A stretch of DNA of 64,000 nucleotides from contig JAKZHN010000012.1 of assembly GCA_037179335.1 (NCBI GenBank), positions 186,001 through 250,000 of the forward strand, in the 5' to 3' direction. The position numbers and the translations under genes are program-made. The notes under the pieces are model-generated. The model did not search any database, had not been told where the DNA came from, and saw only the letters and a program-made list of their open reading frames with translations. Every line of letters begins with the position of its first letter. The stretch's first letter is position 1. This document shows positions 9,805 through 20,693 of this stretch, in pieces. The DNA is from Cyclaneusma minus. Lineage: Eukaryota > Ascomycota > Leotiomycetes > Marthamycetales > Marthamycetaceae.

Positions 9805-11448
9805 CTAGCTATCAACACTCATGGCATCTTCCTCCCTGCCATCTTCGTCGTCATCCCCTTCCCCCGTGAGATCGATCTCCATCCGCTCCGGCTTTTCCTT
9901 CTCAGCCCGGAACATCTGGACGTCTCCCTCCACAGCCCCAGCCTTCTGCTCAGCTGCTGTATTCTCCGCCCACGCGTCCCACTCCTGCTCGAAGTCAAGC
10001 TCTTCGCTCTCTTCCTCAGTCTGGACCTTCTCCCTTGTAGCCCTCCTAGCCATTTTCCTTTGCCTGACTTCCCTCCTAGCAGCCTTCCTAGCCTCCATTT
10101 CCTCAGAAGGCTCCGGCTTCAATCCCCAACGCAGCATCAGAATCATCCTCACATGACTATCTGACACCGCCCCCTCCACAGCCCCCGCCTTCTGCACAGC
10201 TTGTGTCCTTTCCGCCCAATAGTCCCACTCCCGCTCAAACCCAAGCTCATGGACCCTGTGGGCCATGCGCTTCCGGGCCTCGATCCTGTTCCAGTCGTTG
10301 CCGACGGCGGCAGCTGCTTGAGCAATGGGGGCGAGTTTGCGGATGTGTGCTTCTTCGAAGGGGTGTTGCTTGACGAGGGCTTCTGCTTCTTCACGGGCTG
10401 TTTCGAGACGAGCTGTCTCTTCGGCTGCGGCGATGAAGCGGTTTGTCTGATACCGTGCGGCCATGTAAGCATGCTTTTTCTCTCGAAAAGCTGGATCTTG
10501 ACGAACCTTCTTGTTATAAGCTGCCTGGGTAGCAAGCCGCTTCTCTCCACGAGCTTCTTGGCGAGCTAGCTCTCGAGCTGCTGCGGCTTCTTGAGCTGCG
10601 GCGTTTTCTTCGGCTGTCTCTTGGGCTGCGGCTTCTCGGTGAGCTGCCTCTCTAGTCAGTCTCTGATGGAGCCTTTTCTTAGCCTTCAACCTTTCCGAAG
10701 CAGCCTTGCGTCTCTCTGCTCTTTCAAGCTTTTCGTGTTCCGTGAGTTTGGCTGGCGTTGCTTTCGGAACCGCTTCTTCTTCCGGGACAGCTTCTGGTTC
10801 GGCTGCTTCCGCTTCCAAGGCAGCTTTTTGTTCAGCAAGTATCCTTGAAGCATCAGCAATAGCTTGTTCCTTTGCACGCAGCTGCTCCTCGGCTTCCCTT
10901 TCCGCGTCAGCCTGTTGTGCAGCTGCTGCCGCTTCCCAGGCAGCAGCTTCCCAAGCGGCCCGTTGTTTAGCAGCCTCTACTCCCCGGGTAACTCTTCGTT
11001 CAGCAGCTTCTGCTTCCCGGGCAGCTTTCCGTTCCGCAAGTTCCCTTGGAGCGTCCCAGTAGAAGAAAAATCCGTCACTCTCATCATTGGTAGACCAGGG
11101 ACCAGCCCAGTCCAAACGAGGAGAGTAACAAGGTCTTTCGTCTTCATCAAGCGCCAAGTCCTCCGGGTCCTCCATGTCTGAGTCTACGTCGCGTGTAGAG
11201 ACATAGGTTGATCCCCGGCTTGCCTCGTCCATCCTCAGGCAGGCGGTCACCCTGAGGGAGGCGAAGTCGAGTCTGTCCGGGTTGAAGGAGGGGAGGCGCA
11301 TCTGGGGTTGGTTGAATGCCTGCGGTTGCTCGGTGAGGTACTGTTCGACCTCTTGGTCGAAGTGTGTTTGTTCCATGTTGTTCCAGTTGTCTAGGAAGAG
11401 TTGGACCTCTGGGTTGCCGTGGTGGCCTGGAAAGTTAGCAGAATCCAT
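9805..11448 (-). CDS. Ala/Glu-rich coiled-coil protein of unknown function
   Basis: Single exon; I take the ATG at 11448 (MDSANFPGHHG), giving 547 residues. The frame stays open upstream to about 11790, but that part translates a 12-bp minisatellite (HQPI repeats) and is more likely leader. Residues 1-140 are acidic and unremarkable. Residues about 145-520 are dominated by Ala, Glu, Arg and Lys with repeats of the type AAREAEAAERR and AAWEAAA, a long predicted coiled coil. The C-terminus is acidic (GEGDDDEDGREED). No enzyme motif is visible. Structural or scaffold roles are possible but not shown. A gene is likely because the frame is long and uninterrupted; function unknown. Confidence 0.6.
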   Translation of the reverse strand: MDSANFPGHHGNPEVQLFLDNWNNMEQTHFDQEVEQYLTEQPQAFNQPQMRLPSFNPDRLDFASLRVTACLRMDEASRGSTYVSTRDVDSDMEDPEDLALDEDERPCYSPRLDWAGPWSTNDESDGFFFYWDAPRELAERKAAREAEAAERRVTRGVEAAKQRAAWEAAAWEAAAAAQQADAEREAEEQLRAKEQAIADASRILAEQKAALEAEAAEPEAVPEEEAVPKATPAKLTEHEKLERAERRKAASERLKAKKRLHQRLTREAAHREAAAQETAEENAAAQEAAAARELARQEARGEKRLATQAAYNKKVRQDPAFREKKHAYMAARYQTNRFIAAAEETARLETAREEAEALVKQHPFEEAHIRKLAPIAQAAAAVGNDWNRIEARKRMAHRVHELGFEREWDYWAERTQAVQKAGAVEGAVSDSHVRMILMLRWGLKPEPSEEMEARKAARREVRQRKMARRATREKVQTEEESEELDFEQEWDAWAENTAAEQKAGAVEGDVQMFRAEKEKPERMEIDLTGEGDDDEDGREEDAMSVDS

Positions 11449-11523
11449 TTTGATCGGTTGGAGGTAGTTGGAGGTAGGAATGATACTCAGCTTGAAAGTT
11501 GGAAGTTTGGTGGTAGTGGTTGG

Positions 11524-11625
11524 CGGAATTCGTCGGTGACCTTGTTGGTGAATCGGTTGGTGAATTGGTTGGTGAATTGGTTGGTGACTTGGTTGGTGAA
11601 TTGGTTGGTGAATTGGTTGGTGAGG
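11524..11625. repeat. 12-bp minisatellite in the gene leader
   Basis: About eight head-to-tail copies of a 12-bp unit close to TTGGTGAATTGG, with occasional C substitutions. It sits just upstream of the ATG at 11448 on the minus strand, so it is probably in the 5' untranslated region of that gene. Confidence 0.85.
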
Positions 11626-13379
11626 GGTGAATGCTACGACCATCGACCAGATCTTATAGATATTAGATGTTGAGCTCGGTTTCTGTTTAGTGCTTGTACT
11701 GGAAATGTTCATGAATTGTCCAAGTCTTGATATCCAAGCAAATACGCAACAAAGGGAATTGTTTGATACATGAAGAATCAGGCATCGCAACTTGCGAAGC
11801 TACCAAGCCTTTGTCTTGGAGAACCCATCAACTGTATATGCGTGAAAGAAACTCTCTTGCTGGGTGAGAGCCTGCAGCAGCAAAATGTCTGTGACTTAGA
11901 TGTCTCGCCAAGGAAGATGAACACAGCCCGCAGACATCTTTCCAAGCATTGGACAAAGGTTCTCTAGACCAAGAAAATGGCTCACCAGGTAACTGATGGT
12001 CGATAAATGTTGTTGTTGTTGCTGCCTGTCGAGCTTGCTGTCGTTTGCATGCTATTTATTTCAGGCAGTAGTCTGCCGATCTCCTGTTGCTTCGCGATAA
12101 TTCTGTCGTTGACAGAGCTTGCTGCCTCTTTACCCGAACGCCCCGTACCAGCTGAGAACTTGATTTCAGACGCTCAGACCACAGAGAAGAGGAATAGAAG
12201 GGTCCACGAAGGTCAGAAAGTAACTTTCTTCCAAGTTTCGAATATTTTGGGAGTTGACCCATGTGACTTGGTGCAGTACACGAGTCCATCGAGTCAATGC
12301 TTCGAATACCTGGCGTTATAAGACCTCTCCATAACCGCTTTCCGCGCAGCGGGCATCTTCGCGTTCCAACTGGAGTGAAATGAAAGTGGATCACAGGGCG
12401 CTGCCCTAGATTGCTGTCGCTTCATCCCCTTGCTGTTCCCTTCCATTTCTGCCGTCGTTTTGCCCCCGATGCCCATTCTAGCTATCTACAGACTTAACAC
12501 GTGCCTCTATGGCTCAGAAACCCGAGCAGAAACAGCTATAAAAACCTCAGCAGCCCCACACAAAGTGACACAATCTTCTTTCCATAAACCGAATAAATTG
12601 ATGGAAATTCTGACGGTAGACTAATGCTGGTCGATGTCCACAGGTGAGAAGGTAACATACGCAACCGCTTTCCCAGCATGGATTTCTTCAAGCCTATCTC
12701 CATATACTCGAGAAACTTGGGTTTTCCCAAAGCATCTGGAAAGATTGCTGTCTTCCGGGTACCACTGCTGTTACCTATCAATCCTGATGTCATTTCGCTG
12801 CCGGTGCCCCGTTCTGTCTGCAAACTCGATTAGACCCCATTGACTCAGAAATGGGCGAAGATGGCTATAAAAGCCCCAGGACTCCCAATGACAATCTTGA
12901 TTCGACAAAGATCACCAATCATAGCAGGACCGCATGGAGAAACTACGCTGGCCGAATTATCCAGATTCTAGACGTTCCAGATAGTAAGATATCGCGCCAC
13001 TTTCTGAGAGTAGGTCTTTCCCACTCCAGACTCGAGAAGATTGAACTAAGCCGCTGGATGCTACCCAAGTTGCTGTCGTTTTCTTCTAGTACTGTCGTCC
13101 ATGCATCTTGCTGTCGCTTCCCGCACGAATATCCCAAGTCACGTGGCTGTAGATGTGAATTTCGATTGCTAGACAGTGCGAAATGGTATAACAGCCTCAG
13201 CTGTCTCCCGAGAACTCAGTTCTTCAGAAACACCGTCAAGCATGCAGCTGCCGATGCTCTCACAGATCCAAGCCTCCAGGAGAGTAGCTCAGTCAGGCTA
13301 CCTAGGTATCTTTCATGTCCTTGGCTTTTCCCAGAACTAGCTCAAGGGACGCAAGTTTCCGCAGAACTTTTCAGCTGTC
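11626..13379. other. Region with degenerate pieces of the downstream tandem units
   Basis: No supportable gene. Scattered elements resemble the array that begins near 13380: CACGTG at about 12498 and 13140, TATAAAA at about 12539 and 12865, and several TTGCTGTCG stretches (about 12034, 13071, 13110). Spacing is irregular, so these are probably older, more decayed copies. A 187-codon open frame at 12851..13414 crosses these elements and has no protein-like features. Confidence 0.4.
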
Positions 13380-13636
13380 TTGTGGTTTCAAACGTCTGCT
13401 GCTACTGCTACTAGACTCTGCTGTCATCTCACCCATATCTCCATCGGGCCAAATGCTGACGAAGAAAGAACGAGCTCAGGACAGTCCACCCCTCGAGAAA
13501 TCCCGACATACCATTCAGGAGGTATCCAGTAAGGACTCGCGCATCGCAAGTGTTGGAAAGCCTGATCATAGCGACATTGTCAGGAACGTCACATCTGAAA
13601 GCTTGGCTTCCCAAACACTGGAAATACTACCTCTTC

Positions 13637-13828
13637 TTATAGTTTTCAGCCCAGCCAATCGAAAAGCTCAGTCAGGTGATCTCGTCTCCTCGACGTCATC
13701 CATCTAAAAAACCACATGCCAGATCACTGCAGCTAACACCATTCTCAGCTTCAGTTCACACGTGCAGAAAGAGAAAGTGATGTTAAGTCTGTGTATGGTG
13801 AGACCATGTGAATAAGGTACCTATAAAA
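13637..13828. promoter_or_regulatory. Divergent promoter module 1 (most degenerate)
   Basis: Order: TTATAG (13637, reads as a TATA box leftwards), AGCCCAGCCAATC, CAGGTG (13673), 86 bp, CACGTG (13759), TATAAAA (13822, rightwards). The first E-box differs from CACGTG by one base. Confidence 0.45.
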
Positions 13829-14283
13829 GACCCAGCCACCCCTCGATCCACTTCTTTCCTTCAAGCATGCCATTGGGCAAAGGTCTTTGCAATGGAAGAC
13901 CAATGTTGGCTCGAAGTTCAGATGTACAGAGGATTAAGGCATCCTCTGATGTTGCAGCGAAGTGCTTTCCATATTCCTAGCTTGTTTTAGGATCAGATCA
14001 AAGACACAAGTCGCTCAGGCATAGTCAGGCAGGTTGCTGTCGACTCAAACATCTGCCGCTGCAGCCAGTTTCTGATATTGCTAGCTCGGCAGTTCTTGCG
14101 ACCAAAATAAACGCAGAAGTTAGGTCGGTGCAGGTCCAGCCCCGGCGAGATCTTTGGCATCTTCCTCGCACATCTTATGCATTAAGAAGAATCGCACGAG
14201 TTCCAATGCACCCAGTGGACAGGCCATTTGTAAGCCCGTTGTGATCCGCTGATCTGAAGATCAACCAGGGATGAGACAGAGTC

Positions 14284-14471
14284 TTTACATAGTTCACGGC
14301 CAGCCAGCGAACCAACTCAGTCACGTGACCTCCCTACTCAACGTCATGCAATATCAAGGCACTGAGCCCCTACGCTGCTCTTCCACCTCATATTCTAGGA
14401 AATATACAGATATTTCCCCACGTGATTGTGACTCAACTAAAGACCCAAATCCAGGGGTAAAATCTATAAAA
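14284..14471. promoter_or_regulatory. Divergent promoter module 2
   Basis: Order: TTTACATAG (14284, leftward TATA-like), GGCCAGCCAGCGAACC, CACGTG (14322-14327), then CACGTG (14419-14424), then TATAAAAACCCCC (14465, rightward). An ATG lies about 40 bp after the right TATA and opens a 44-codon frame (MGKRPAHYAKC...); other units do not keep it, so coding is doubtful. Confidence 0.55.
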
Positions 14472-14951
14472 ACCCCCACGAAGCCCTGGAACCGTTTCTC
14501 TCCCATGGGCAAAAGGCCGGCTCATTATGCGAAATGTCTGAAATGGAAATGGCAGACCCGCGCTGGCTGTAAGTTCGATGTTCGGGGGAGGAAAGGATAT
14601 CACACTCGATTCCCTCGCACAGGTATTTCTGAACCATGATTTGTGAACAGCTGAAGCGCAAGTACTCCAAATACCTAAGTTTCCAGCAGATAACCGACCT
14701 GCTGTCGCCCCAAACACCTGCTGCCACAGGCACGCCCTGCCATCGTCGTTTACGCAAAGCTTTCAGTCTAAGCGCTGGTAAAGGAAAGGACAAGCTCAAG
14801 TCCAGCCTCAAGCAAGTACATGTGCAAGGCATCGTTCAGCCACCCACTCAAGAAGCATCGTAAGGGTGCAGATTATTGGAGAGTCTGGCAATGCGCAGCG
14901 TTTACTACTGGTGTTAGTTTGAAAATCAACCAGGAACGGGAAGGGTCTCCC

Positions 14952-15151
14952 TTATATAGTTCTCGGCCTGCCAGCCAACCAGACGACTCACGTGATCGAT
15001 CTTATTTGTCATCACACACCCACAAGGCGGATGAGCTCCTAAGCTACCCTTCCACTGTAGATTGAAGCTAGCAAAGACTTTATGCTTCCACGTGACTGTA
15101 ACTCGCCTACGCTTTGAGGGTCGAGGGCGCCAGGGGCAAAATCTACAAAAA
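14952..15151. promoter_or_regulatory. Divergent promoter module 3
   Basis: Order: TTATATAG (14952, leftward), GGCCTGCCAGCCAACC, CACGTG (14989-14994), CACGTG (15089-15094), CTACAAAAAGCCCC (15143, rightward TATA-like). A CACAAGGCGGATGAGC block between the E-boxes is shared with module 4. Confidence 0.55.
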
Positions 15152-15634
15152 GCCCCGCGAGAGCCCAGAACTCTTTCTCTCCTCCATGAGCACGAGATTA
15201 AGCAGAATTGCCTGATCTGTTATTGACTACCGAAAGACCCACGCTGGCGCTACTAGTAGGTTCGGATTTTCTGAAGAGAAAAAGTTGGCACCCACTTTCC
15301 TCGCAGAAGCCTTGATGCAGTTAGAAAGCAGAAACTGAGCCTCGAGTTTCACTTTCTGCGGAGTTTCTAGCAAACTGCATTCAAAACACCTGCCGCCGCG
15401 AGGAGGCTCTGCTGCCATTTCTGCGAAATCCTACCGGGCCACACGCTGATACAAGAGATGAAGTGGTGGGTTTTAGTTGTAAAAAGATAGAACACACAAC
15501 GCGCTATTTACGCTGCTACTCAACCACGTATCTAAGGGGTTCAATCCCCAAATATCATGACAACGGACCATTAGCATGGCCTTTTCATATCGTTGATTCT
15601 TTGGTTGGAGAACAACAGGAATAGGAAGTGTACC

Positions 15635-15818
15635 TTTATATAATTTTCAGCCAGCCAGCCAGTCAGCGCAGTCACGTGACCCAATTATTCTCACTTACAC
15701 CACCACAAGGCGGACGAGCCCCTAAGCCCCGTTTCCACTCCACATGTCCCAAACTTCCATCTTCCACGTGATTCCAACCAGCCCCATGCCTGCGCCCCAA
15801 GCGCAAAATCTACAAAAA
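15635..15818. promoter_or_regulatory. Divergent promoter module 4
   Basis: Order: TTTATATAA (15635, leftward), CAGCCAGCCAGCCAGTC, CACGTG (15673-15678), CACGTG (15765-15770), TACAAAAACCCC (15811, rightward). The leftward leader resembles those of modules 3 and 5 (TTCC...TTCCTG...TTGTTCT when read on the minus strand). Confidence 0.55.
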
Positions 15819-16364
15819 CCCCTCCCTCCAAGAAACCCAGGAATCTTTCCTTCCCACGGGCGAATGTCTTGGCCAAGGCTGCGCACTGGCAGCTCGACGC
15901 TGCTTACAACATCTGATTTCCGGAAGGGTGAGATATTACCCGTTGCACCACGATTTTTCAAATGTGCAACGGTTACACGCATTTTCACTTCCTACCTAGG
16001 TACGCGAATGTTTTTGGAACGCGTTACGCGTGACAGCTACTCGGAAAAGGGAAATCAAGTTCTCCACTGAAAATTTCAAACAAGCTGCTGTCGCTACAAC
16101 CATCTGCCGCCACAAGCAGATCCCATTGTCCGCCATATGTACTCCTATCAGGCCACATGCCGTCAAAACTCAAAGAAAAATTCGGTCAGGTCGAGCTGCA
16201 GGGATCTAAGTATGGAATTGTATGATGCGCTACTGAAGCGACCCCACAAGCTACTAGGGCTCGAGGGTGCGGTTTCCTGGCAACTCTGACCATCGCAAAA
16301 TCATAGGGCAGGTTGATTGAGCCCGTTGTGGTTTGAAGAACAACGAAGACGGGGAAGGTCTTCC

Positions 16365-16492
16365 TTTTTATACCTTTCAGCCAGCAAGCCAGCTTAGTCA
16401 CGTGACCTCAGTTACGCTCCATGCACTGAAGGCCGATTAGCAGCCCCCAAGGCACTCTTGCATTTTACGAGTAGCTCTATATGGGGCACGTG
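16365..16492. promoter_or_regulatory. Divergent promoter module 5 (right end of array)
   Basis: Order: TTTTTATAC (16365, leftward TATA), CAGCCAGCAAGCCAGC, CACGTG (16399-16404), CACGTG (16487-16492). No right-hand TATA box follows; the array ends here. Confidence 0.5.
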
Positions 16493-16500
16493 GTCATGCA

Positions 16501-17132
16501 CAGGCTGTTCCTCAAACTCCACAGTCACAGTCACACGCGCCCATTTCCCTGCAAATTTTGGAAAGCGAAATTCAAATTTGAACTCACTACCTACAGTATC
16601 CTATCCCTCACATCTCATACCAACCGCCTTATCCATCTCATCCTATGCATCTGAACCGCGTATCCATCCAGAGCTATGTCGGGTTCTTGCAAGATGCAAA
16701 CTCCCGAACACCATCGCTTTCCAGTATGTGCGGGAAACAGACAGAAAAACTCCTTATGTATTTCGGATGTTTTTTCGGGGAAGACTCATCAAAGTAACTG
16801 TCGTTTGTTCGATTCGTGAAGGTTGTATGTTCGTAAAGGGGGCGTGACAAAAAACGCAAGGAGAGTCGTGACGCTAAAAATCGTAACAAAGGGCCAAGTT
16901 TTCGGTGGTGGTGGAAGAAAGAGGGCGGTCGTAACAAGATGAGCGAGTACCGTGATCCCTCGCTCTTGCTTGATGTTGTGTCGAGTACAGAAGAAGTCGA
17001 TGTTGTGAGGTTTCGAAGTTTGGGAGTCTTTGATTTCGGACAACAGAGTAATCCCCGTCTCTTATTCTCCAAAGATCCACCAACTCCGCCTCCCAGCCCC
17101 CGACGAATTCCTCCAGCAACAGACAGCGGCAC
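16501..17132. other. Intergenic region, nothing recognised
   Basis: Downstream of the kinesin-like gene on its strand. Open frames are short and overlap on both strands. I see no RNA gene, repeat or promoter element that stands out. Confidence 0.3.
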
Positions 17133-20035
17133 CTAGATAAAAGTATAAGTGCCATCGCTACTAGCATTGCTAGAGGAGCTACGCCTGGTGACACTCAGTT
17201 GGCTCAACTCGTCAGGGACCTCATCGAAGGAATGGGGACTCATGTCACTCATGACGCTGGGCGTGTTGCGCTCGATGCTGAGTTGGCTGGCGTCGGTGCT
17301 GTGCATGCTGTCGCCATCGCCGCCTTCACCACCAGCGTGGCTAGCTGCATCATCGCCGACGGTGCTGAGAGCGTCGTCTCGGGTGTCGTAGCTGACCATG
17401 CTCGTTGCGTCATCCCTGGTGTCGTCGCTGAGCATGCTAGCAGTATCGTCACCTTCAGCCGTAGCATCGTCGGTAGGAGCGTATCGCTCAGTTGCAGCGT
17501 CGCTGGCAACACTACGAGCATCGTCCCTTTCAGCCGCGTCGTCGGCAGGGTTTTGCTTTGCAGTCGTAGCGTCGCTGGTCACGCTAGCCGTGTCATCCCT
17601 CTCCGTAGCATCGTCGCCGTTGACCGTACTGGGCGTGGCTCCGCTTTCGGTCGAATCACCACCAGTGCTCTCGTCACTAGACTCGCTAGACACGAATCTC
17701 ACCTGCCTCAAAGGCATCTTAACCTCCATATCGTAATCTCCGCCCGTCTTAGCAGGCACACCCGTGTACAGAACTTCCGCCTCGGCCCATTCCTTCCTGA
17801 CAAGAGCGCTCATCGTAGCAGGCGTCAACTCTCTCTGCAGCTCCCGAACGCGCGCGGCCACCTCACTCTCTGTCTTCTCTTGTCGTGCTATGATCTTGTT
17901 CTCATTGAGCAAGTGCGTCAACAGAGCTAGCTTCTCCGCATACTCCTCTTTGGTGTAGGGAGTACTGCGCCAGCCGAAACGAGCAGTGTCATCAGCGATC
18001 TTGGCCTTGAAATGAGCCATGTCCTCTTGCCAGGCAGCCATATCTGCGGCAAGTTTGGCCTGCTTTGCATCGATTCTGGCCATCGATTCAGGAGTACCGT
18101 AGTTCTCCCAAGGAACTCGCTCCTCCTCGAACATCTCGCTGTCCTCGCCATCATCGTAGCCGTCGCCATACGGATCATCGCTGTCGCTATTCACGTACGC
18201 GCGATGAGCGGCTTCATGCGGATCAGACTCCACGAGAGGGTTTTCCTTGTCGTCATCAGCCTGACCCCACAAGTCTGAGAACTTGGCAGGCTTCTCGAAG
18301 GTAGCGCTGCGGATACGGACACCGGGTTTAGGGTCGTCGCGCATTTGGTTCAGTGCGAGGCGCAGGTGGCGGCGAAGCGTCTCGTTCTCGCGATCAATGG
18401 CTTCTTTCTCGAGTCTGATGGCTTTCAACCTGCTTTCGGCTGCCAGTGCCTTCTCTTCTTGACGGCGCTCCATGTCGCCGACCATGCGTTGGTACTCTTC
18501 GAGTTTCGCTTCTTGGTCGATCATCATGGCTCGCTCTTCCTCGGCCTTCTTGGAGCGCGAGGCGTTCACGGCGAGTTGCAGCTGGCGAATCTGTTCTGAC
18601 AATGAGGCGATTTCGGCATCTCGCTCGGCGGCCGTCACATGATCTTGGTTAATGGTGGCGCGGGTACGAATGCGCTTGGCCTGGTCGGCGTAGCGGAGGG
18701 TGGAAAGGGTTTCGTCGTAGTCGGAGGGGGCGATACAGGCGATCATGGCGGTTTTGCTGTTACCTCCGAGGGAATCCTTGAGGAGCCAGGTCAAGATGGA
18801 ATCGCGGTATGGGACCACGTCTCGGCGGTTCCTCTTGCCGTTCTTCTCGCCTGCGAGTGCAGCAATCACTCGTCCCAAGGTCGTCAAAGACTTATTGATA
18901 TTGCTGCCTTCTCTCAGGCGTGCGCCCGTAGCTTGCGTAGCATTTGCACGCTCCGAACCAGCCAAGTCGACAAGACGAATGCGCGCAGTTCGCTCCGTGG
19001 TCTCATCAGTCTCCATGTTATGGTGAATTTGCTTCAACATGATGGTGAAGACAGCATGACTTCGACTAGACGTATCATTCATCTTCGTACTGGCAATAGT
19101 CCTGCTTGCATCACCGAGCTTCATGTATCGCAGAAGCTCGGCATAGTTCCTCACAGGGACATGCGTCAAGTCCTTCACGTAGACACCCTCAGTCGGATGT
19201 TCACGAATCTTCAAGTAGTTCGGCGGCTCCTTTCTGGGCACCAGCAGATCGCGCACATGCTCATTGTAGACCTCGAAATACGAAACTCGGACCTGGAACG
19301 AGATATTGGAGGATGCGGCGGCATTGATGCGCTGGAACAAATCCTCGCAGGTTTGAGGGATCAGACCCGGCGCATCGGGGGTACCCATCATGGTGTAGGA
19401 TTTGCCAGAGCCGGTTTGGCCATACGCAAAGATGCAGGTATGGTAGCCCTCGAAATTGTGATCGAGGAACTCCTCGCCCAGGCAATTGTAGACATCTTCC
19501 TGGGTCGCATAGTGCTCATCATCGGTGTTATGCGACCAGAACGAGTTGTCGAAGGTAAACTTCTTTTCCTCGGTCTTGCGCAACTTCGACTTCGCATTCG
19601 CTGGGTCGGTATCGTTGGGAGGGAGGAGTGTGGTTTCTTGGGTGACCGGGTCCATTTCGACCAGGCATTCTGCGCCGCGTTCGACCTCTGTCGCAATTGA
19701 GTCAGCATCGCAACAACGAAGAGCCAATTGCTCGAAGCAGGCAATTCTGCATCTTGGGACAAAGCGCGAAGCATACCTCGAGGCAGGAAGGCCCTGACTC
19801 TCACCACCACCTTCACATTGCTGCTGTTGCGATCAGACATGACTGAAGGCGTGACGCTGCCGCTGCGCAAAGATGGAGTCGAGGCATAGGATGGAGTGGT
19901 GACCCAAGAGCGACTAGAAGAGGGAGTGTCGGCGGCCATGCCGAGCATCGCACGGGGGTCCATCGCCATTTCGACTAGAATTTCGTAGAGCTGTGCGTGA
20001 ATCTCGGCGCGTCGTAGTCGGAGGCTCGTGAACAT
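17133..20035 (-). CDS. Kinesin-3-like motor protein lacking an FHA domain
   Basis: Exons 20035..19777 and 19687..17133, 937 residues; the 88-bp intron joins RVRAFLPR to EVERGAE in frame. Upstream in-frame TTG is not used as start. Residues about 1-72 are an extra N-terminal segment. The motor follows: VKVVVRVRAF (74-83), P-loop GQTGSGKS (176-183), switch I NDTSSRSH (290-297), switch II DLAGSE (327-332) and neck RYADQAKRIRTRATIN. The ATPase should drive plus-end microtubule transport. The motor sequence is nearest to the KIF1/Unc104 class (fungal UncB), but no FHA or PH domain is apparent. A coiled coil covers about 410-500, and the C-terminal 230 residues are disordered and repetitive (units such as DDATERDDTASV). 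Microtubule motor identity is firm; the exact subclass is inferred. Confidence 0.85.
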
Positions 20036-20693
20036 GGGCAAAGTGTCGAGCTGGTGTTTACGATCGTGCGGGTTGGCAGGACGATCGGCACATGGGTAGC
20101 TCAGACCGGGGTGTGCGCCGAGAGGATCGGCCGCGATGGTAGAGTTTGTGGAGCTGTGGCCAATTGTTCACAAAAGAGTGCGACCGGGGAGGGAAAGGAA
20201 AGTCAAAGCCAAAGTATGGCTTTTGACATCAAAGTTGAAGTTTGCGGTGTGGTCGCGGGCTGCGTCGCACCAAACTTTTGTTTACATGCCAGCTGCGGCT
20301 CGGGCACCGGCCTTATATATATCCGCGACGCCAAGGCTGAGCCATGATAACCCCTTGCTCATCCATCACAGGAGGATCAAGGGTGTTGAGTGTCTGGTAT
20401 GTACTCTGATGATCTGTGTTTTCATGCACAGATACTTTGTCAATTGAACCTCTATATATAAAAGTCCTAGATGTCATGTGTGCAAACCATCACATTCAAG
20501 ATCATCTGAGTACTCGTCACCTTCATCATTGCATCTCGATTCTCAAAAGACAGGACAGGCGTAGTTTGCCCTCCTGCTCTCTGACAAGTACAGACATGTC
20601 GTTCACCAAGACATGCAGACTCTAATAACATCACGGTCTAAGGGGTATAAAGGTACTGACACTCCATCCACCCCGCCCCCCTCACCCATCAAC
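20036..20693. other. Intergenic region with TATA elements
   Basis: Two TATA runs are visible: TATATATAT near 20312, suitably placed for the kinesin-like gene on the minus strand, and TATATATAAAAG near 20452 pointing right. The second is followed by about 140 bp of leader-like sequence and an ATG at about 20596 opening only nine codons, so I do not call a gene. The region ends at the 3' end of the AIM9-like gene. Confidence 0.35.

Larger units (their letters stand above)
13380..16500. repeat. Tandem array of about 0.66-kb diverged units with bidirectional promoter modules
   Basis: Five units can be aligned by eye with two independent markers. The first marker, CAAAC-N-TCTGC-like with a TGCTGTCG lead in most copies, lies at 13389, 14046, 14711, 15382 and 16097. 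The second is the first E-box of each promoter module, at 13673 (as CAGGTG), 14322, 14989, 15673 and 16399. Spacings are 649-726 bp for both markers. Copies differ by many substitutions and indels, so the duplication is old, yet TATA, CAGCCAGCC and CACGTG blocks are conserved. No unit has a long open frame. Whether the units are transcribed is unknown; they could be decayed small genes or noncoding units. Confidence 0.75.

Noticed and set aside
12851..13414. 187-codon frame upstream of the tandem array
   Set aside because: Spans degenerate repeat elements, contains a TATA box in its first codons and has no protein-like conservation among units.
15530..15565. Possible tRNA B box (GGGGTTCAATCCCC)
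   Set aside because: No A box or foldable cloverleaf upstream; the stem is only three pairs.
18639..19700. 353-codon open frame on the plus strand
   Set aside because: It is the exact antisense of the kinesin motor domain, whose motifs prove the minus strand is coding.
20452..20630. Small gene after the TATA at 20452
   Set aside because: The only ATG with a good position opens nine codons; no splice signals rescue it.
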